This document shows, one piece after another, positions 60,714 to 64,000 of a DNA stretch of 64,000 nt (positions are counted from its first letter, which is position 1; each line of letters begins with the position of its first letter). This DNA is from Paraburkholderia sprentiae WSM5005 (GTDB lineage: Bacteria; Pseudomonadota; Gammaproteobacteria; Burkholderiales; Burkholderiaceae), in NCBI RefSeq assembly GCF_001865575.2, contig NZ_CP017561.2, positions 2,356,001 to 2,420,000 on the forward strand, given 5' to 3'. Below the pieces are notes generated by a model. That model did no database searches, was not told where the DNA came from, and worked only from the letters and a program-made list of their open reading frames with translations. A program made the position numbers and the translations under genes.

Positions 60714-61868
60714 TCAAGCCGCTGCGCTCTTGCCGTTCTTCTGCGCGTCCATCAACGCGGTGAAGCGGTCGAACAGATACGCGATATCGTTCGGACCGGG
60801 CGATGCCTCCGGGTGTCCCTGGAAGCAGAACGCGGGTTTGTCGGTCAAGGCGAAGCCCTGCAAGGTGCCGTCGAACAGCGACACGTGGGTCACGCGCGCG
60901 TTGGCGGGCAACGTGCTGGCATCGACCGCGAAGCCGTGGTTCTGCGACGTGATCACCACGCGGCCGTCTTCGAGATCCTTGACCGGATGATTCGCGCCGT
61001 GGTGGCCGGTCTTCATCTTCATCGTCCTCGCGCCGACCGCGAGGCCCATGATCTGGTGTCCAAGGCAAATGCCGAAGGTCGGAATGCCGCGCTCGATGAA
61101 CTCCTTCGTCGCCGCGATCGCGTAGTCGCACGGTTCCGGGTCGCCGGGGCCGTTCGACAGGAACACGCCGTCCGGGTTGAGCGCCAGCGCATCCGCGGCG
61201 CTCGACTGCGCCGGCAGCACGGTGACATGGCAGCCGCGCTCGGCCAGCATGCGCAGGATGTTCTGCTTGACGCCGTAGTCGAAAGCGACCACGCGGTACT
61301 TCGGCGCCTTCTGCTCGCCGTAGCCCGTGCCCAGACGCCATTCGGTTTTGGTCCACTCGTAGGTTTGCCGGGTCGACACGACCTTCGCGAGGTCCATGCC
61401 GGAGAGGCCCGGAAACGAGCGCGCGAGTTCGATGGCCTTGGCTTCGTCGTCGGAACCGGCGAGGATCGCGCCGTTTTGCGCGCCCTTGTCGCGCAGTACG
61501 CGAGTCAGCTTGCGCGTGTCGATGCCGGCAATGGCGACCACGCCTTCGTCCTGCAGGTATTGCGGAAGCGTACGCTCCATGCGGAAGTTCGACGCGAGAA
61601 TCGGCAGATCACGGATGATCAGCCCGGCGGCATGGACTTTCGTCGCTTCGACGTCTTCGGCGTTCACGCCGACATTGCCGATATGCGGGTACGTGAGGGT
61701 CACGATCTGGCGCGCGTAGCTCGGGTCAGTCAGAATTTCCTGATAGCCGGTAATGGCGGTGTTGAACACGACTTCACCGATGGTATGCCCGGAGGCGCCG
61801 ATCGAGTAACCACGAAAGACCGTGCCGTCGGCGAGCGCGAGTAGAGCGGGAGAAAATGACGGCAACAC
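60714..61868 (-). CDS. carA: Carbamoyl-phosphate synthase, small subunit
   Basis: 384-aa glutamine amidotransferase subunit. The N-terminal CPSase domain ([40 protein letters not shown]) precedes a class I GATase domain with nucleophile Cys in [15 protein letters not shown] and the His/Glu pair in [13 protein letters not shown]. The start is GTG (VLPSFSP) with AAGGAG 6 nt upstream, much better than the open frame 11 codons earlier. It passes ammonia to CarB through the intersubunit tunnel. Confidence 0.97.
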   Translation of the reverse strand: MLPSFSPALLALADGTVFRGYSIGASGHTIGEVVFNTAITGYQEILTDPSYARQIVTLTYPHIGNVGVNAEDVEATKVHAAGLIIRDLPILASNFRMERTLPQYLQDEGVVAIAGIDTRKLTRVLRDKGAQNGAILAGSDDEAKAIELARSFPGLSGMDLAKVVSTRQTYEWTKTEWRLGTGYGEQKAPKYRVVAFDYGVKQNILRMLAERGCHVTVLPAQSSAADALALNPDGVFLSNGPGDPEPCDYAIAATKEFIERGIPTFGICLGHQIMGLAVGARTMKMKTGHHGANHPVKDLEDGRVVITSQNHGFAVDASTLPANARVTHVSLFDGTLQGFALTDKPAFCFQGHPEASPGPNDIAYLFDRFTALMDAQKNGKSAAA

Positions 61869-62319
61869 GGGAGACTCCTTGGGGGAACACCCTGTTGCCA
61901 CCTGTCTATCCGATTGTGAGCCGCAGCGAAACGCATTCTGGATGCGCGCGCAGACTCGCTCGCGAGCTGCCGGTGACGCTGCAAGGGGCGCGATGGGTCC
62001 ATTGTGTGGACGACTCGGCGGGTGCGGGCCCTTCTTGCTACGCCAATGGCGCGCGGCGGATGAACGGTATGGGGGAGGTAGGCGCTAGGGTGCGGGTTGA
62101 TAAGCTCAAACCTTGAAATTATAGCCTGAATCCGCCCTTCCCTCCAAATCCGAGATAGGACGTGGACTTGGGCCGGCTTGCTGGGCGGACGTTCAAAGCC
62201 TTCCCAGGCGGCGTCGCGTGATTCCTCGCCCTGCGACACGGCTCGGGGGTACAACGTCGGGGAGAACGGAACCGCCGTCGCAGCCCGTCGCGCCGACGCA
62301 AGAACCGCCGCGCGGTCGC
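61869..62319. other. carA leader and promoter region
   Basis: 451 nt with no supported gene. A consensus -10 at 62118-62123 (minus) would give a 5' leader of about 240 nt before carA. The leader is GC-rich and could fold, but I see no terminator-antiterminator pair and no convincing leader peptide. A minus-strand frame crossing it (61730-63229) belongs to shadows of carA and the MFS gene. The part 62124-62319 shows nothing I recognise. Confidence 0.5.
62118..62123 (-). promoter_or_regulatory. Probable -10 element of carAB
   Basis: Minus-strand TATAAT in the context GGCTATAATTTC. The -35 region is poor (TTTGGA with a 19-nt spacer is the nearest match). Expected transcription start is near 62111. 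Confidence 0.5.
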
Positions 62320-63561
62320 TCAAGCCTCCTGCCTTGCGCACGTCTCGGCCGAGCGGGCAAGCTGCCGACCCGGCCACACGTACCAGATCGCGCTCAACAC
62401 CTGCAGCGCGACGAGGATTTCCCACGCGCTCAGATGTGCGACCACCGGGTAATGCCCGCGGCTCGCCGGCCAATGCGACAGCACGGCGCCGACGCCGATC
62501 TGAAAACCGAAAATCAGCAGGAAAATAATCAGCGTCAGCGTCGTGTTGACTCGCCCGATCATCTGCGGCGGGAAATGCCGCGCCATCACCGCATAGCTCA
62601 GAATGCCGGTGCCGCCGAACATGCCGTAGGCGGCCCACAATAGGCTCGCCGGCAATGGCGCGTTGAACATGATCAGCATCTGCGTCAGCACGTACAGCGC
62701 CATGCCGATGCCGCAAAACGCGTACAGCGAGATGCCGCGCCGCTCGAGGCCACGCGCCGCCGCGCCGAAACCGACGCAGCCGGCCATCATCGCGAAGCCG
62801 AGAATCGACACGAGCGCCGCCGCCTGGTGCGGCTCGAAGCCTTGAACATCTCGCAGCCATGCTCCGACCCACAACGACTGCATCGCGTAAAAGACCCCTT
62901 GCGTCACGACCGAGAACGACGCGATTTTCCAGAACGCCGCGCTGCGCAGGATATGCCACGTTCCCTTGAACTGCGCGACGAGGTTCGCCTGACGATGCGT
63001 TTCGCGCGCGTCCGGCGCGAGCGTCCATTGTGCGAGCGCGACCACCACTGTCAGCACGCCCAGCCCAACGCAGACCGAGCGCCAACTGGAAAACCCGAGC
63101 ACCCACGTGAGCGGCGAGCCGACCATGACGCCGCCGAACCCGCCGATCGCCATCACGAGCCCGTTCATCAATGGCAAACGCGCCACCGGAAAATGCTGCG
63201 CGAGCGCTTTGAACGCGGCGCCGAGACATACGGACACGCCGACGCCAATCAGCAACCGCCCGACCATCATCATGCCGAGACTGTGCGCGGCGCCGAATAC
63301 CCAGATGCCGAGCGCCGCAAATAGCAACGTGGCGGCCGTCACGCGACGCGCGCCGAAGTGGTCGAGCAGCACGCCGGCGGGGATCTGCGCGCCCGCGAAA
63401 CCGAGGAAATACAGACTCGTCAGCACACCCAGATCAGCGGCGGACAGACCGAGATCGCGCGTGATGAACGGCGCGAAACCGAGATTGACACCGCGGAACA
63501 CGTAGGAGACGAAGTAGCCGGCGGAAAAAAGCACAAAGATGCGCAGTTGGGTCGACGACAT
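62320..63561 (-). CDS. MFS transporter
   Basis: 413-aa inner-membrane transporter with 12 hydrophobic segments. Family marks are FSAGYFVSYVFRGVNLGFAP near the N-terminus, the motif-A-like loop GVLLDHFGARRVTAATLL after TM2, and VGRLLIGVGVSVCLGAAFKA in TM4. The two halves join at a cytoplasmic loop near residue 190 (DARETHRQAN). The substrate is unknown. It lies upstream of carA with a 451-nt gap and is probably an independent unit. The 261 nt on its other side hold a terminator belonging to the next gene. Confidence 0.87.
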   Translation of the reverse strand: MSSTQLRIFVLFSAGYFVSYVFRGVNLGFAPFITRDLGLSAADLGVLTSLYFLGFAGAQIPAGVLLDHFGARRVTAATLLFAALGIWVFGAAHSLGMMMVGRLLIGVGVSVCLGAAFKALAQHFPVARLPLMNGLVMAIGGFGGVMVGSPLTWVLGFSSWRSVCVGLGVLTVVVALAQWTLAPDARETHRQANLVAQFKGTWHILRSAAFWKIASFSVVTQGVFYAMQSLWVGAWLRDVQGFEPHQAAALVSILGFAMMAGCVGFGAAARGLERRGISLYAFCGIGMALYVLTQMLIMFNAPLPASLLWAAYGMFGGTGILSYAVMARHFPPQMIGRVNTTLTLIIFLLIFGFQIGVGAVLSHWPASRGHYPVVAHLSAWEILVALQVLSAIWYVWPGRQLARSAETCARQEA

Positions 63562-63706
63562 AAATCAGAAGTAAGTCTGGAAATGACCTCGAGAACCTCG
63601 CCTCAGGTCCGCACGGATCGGGACGGGTCGCATCGCACGGCCAATGCGACCGAATCACGTACGATAAAGTAAAGACGGCCAACCCGCAGAGCTCGGCTGC
63701 GCAATG

Positions 63707-63737
63707 AAAAACGCCGTCACCCCAAGGTGACGGCGTT
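63707..63737 (-). terminator. Intrinsic terminator after the gene at the window edge
   Basis: AACGCCGTCACC (63710-63721) pairs perfectly with GGTGACGGCGTT (63726-63737). On the minus strand it is followed by TTTTT CATTGC (A run 63706-63710 on the plus strand). Confidence 0.9.
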
Positions 63738-63822
63738 GCATGAACACGGTGCGTGATCGGAGCGCAATCCATGCGCTGCCCCCGCAACGCATGTGGTCAC
63801 TACCGTGGGAGCCGCTATTGGT

Positions 63823-64000
63823 CTATTTGCCCTTCTTCTTCGCGCTGGCCGCGGTCTTCGGGCGGCTCTCTGCCGCGGCCTTCGACGCATTGCCGGGCCC
63901 CGGGTCCGACACTTTCTCGACCTTGCCTTTGCTGGCAGCAGGCGCCGCCGGCTTGTTACCCTTGCCGCCCGGCTCGGAGACCTTGACGATCGCCGAGCGG
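63823..64000 (-). CDS. 3' end of an unidentified gene, Lys/Ala-rich C-terminus
   Basis: Partial: an open minus-strand frame enters at the window edge and ends at TAG 63823-63825, 58 codons. The visible tail reads RSAIVKVSEPGGKGNKPAAP, later KVEKVSDPGPGNASK and ends SAKKKGK. Short echoes (KVSEPGGKG, KVSDPGPG) look like a degenerate repeat. Such basic, Ala-rich tails occur on nucleic-acid-binding or surface proteins, but no family can be named from this fragment. It is supported by a strong terminator 86 nt downstream. It is the only gene in the last 430 nt. Confidence 0.55.
   Translation of the reverse strand, partial: RSAIVKVSEPGGKGNKPAAPAASKGKVEKVSDPGPGNASKAAAESRPKTAASAKKKGK

Noticed and set aside
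61730..63229. 499-codon minus-strand frame crossing the carA leader
   Set aside because: It overlaps the MFS gene in another frame, runs into carA out of frame, and has low-complexity Arg-rich sequence. A leader peptide within it ([12 protein letters not shown]) has no Shine-Dalgarno.

Overview
The window reads as chromosomal DNA of a high-GC beta-proteobacterium of the Burkholderiaceae, most likely Paraburkholderia or a close Burkholderia relative. This rests on gene order (carA-carB-greA-DUF4149, rlmE/yhbY, ftsH-folP-glmM, pstSCAB-phoU-phoB-phoR, ppk/ppx) and on protein style. It is inference from remembered synteny, not a database match. I see no phage, insertion sequence, CRISPR array or rRNA. 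Two tRNA genes are present (Arg-TCT, Pro-TGG).

Layout. 0-8 kb (+): a myo-inositol catabolic operon with a sugar ABC permease and a half-size ATPase, then iolC (kinase fused to a DUF2090 aldolase-like domain), iolD, iolE and iolB. 8-13.5 kb (-): an iron-containing alcohol dehydrogenase, a hotdog thioesterase and a branched-chain-amino-acid-type ABC transporter (livHMGF) with no binding protein. 13.6-30 kb: mixed housekeeping and accessory genes: two NUDIX hydrolases, an MFS exporter divergent from a LysR regulator, alaS, a CoA-transferase, an RBBP9-type hydrolase, ggt, glnS, an orphan solute-binding protein, a chemotaxis receptor, tRNA-Arg and uppP. 30-37 kb: a loose stretch with many very small envelope proteins (28, 35, 52, 55, 58 and 108 aa), an NlpD/ActS-like lipoprotein, an aldose epimerase, DUF2288 plus MATE, and an AT-richer 0.7-kb gap without a gene.

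37-50 kb is a phosphate block: sixA, olsB (ornithine lipid), ppx, ppk, then phoR, phoB, phoU, pstB, pstA, pstC and pstS on the minus strand. I find PHO-box-like direct repeats of GTCA at 11-bp spacing upstream of olsB, ppk and pstS. The block would therefore join sensing (PhoR/B/U), uptake (Pst), storage (Ppk/Ppx) and phosphorus-free membrane lipid synthesis (OlsB) under PhoB. 50-64 kb: glmM, folP, ftsH, rlmE, yhbY, a DUF4149 protein, greA, carB, carA, an MFS transporter and the 3' end of an unidentified Lys/Ala-rich protein.

The most interesting points are: the PHO-box set and the start-site correction it gives for ppk; a LivF/LivG pair in which both halves of one composite ATPase site are altered; unannotated microproteins; and two intrinsic terminators (33.28 kb minus, 49.93 kb plus) with no gene in front of them, which hint at small RNAs.
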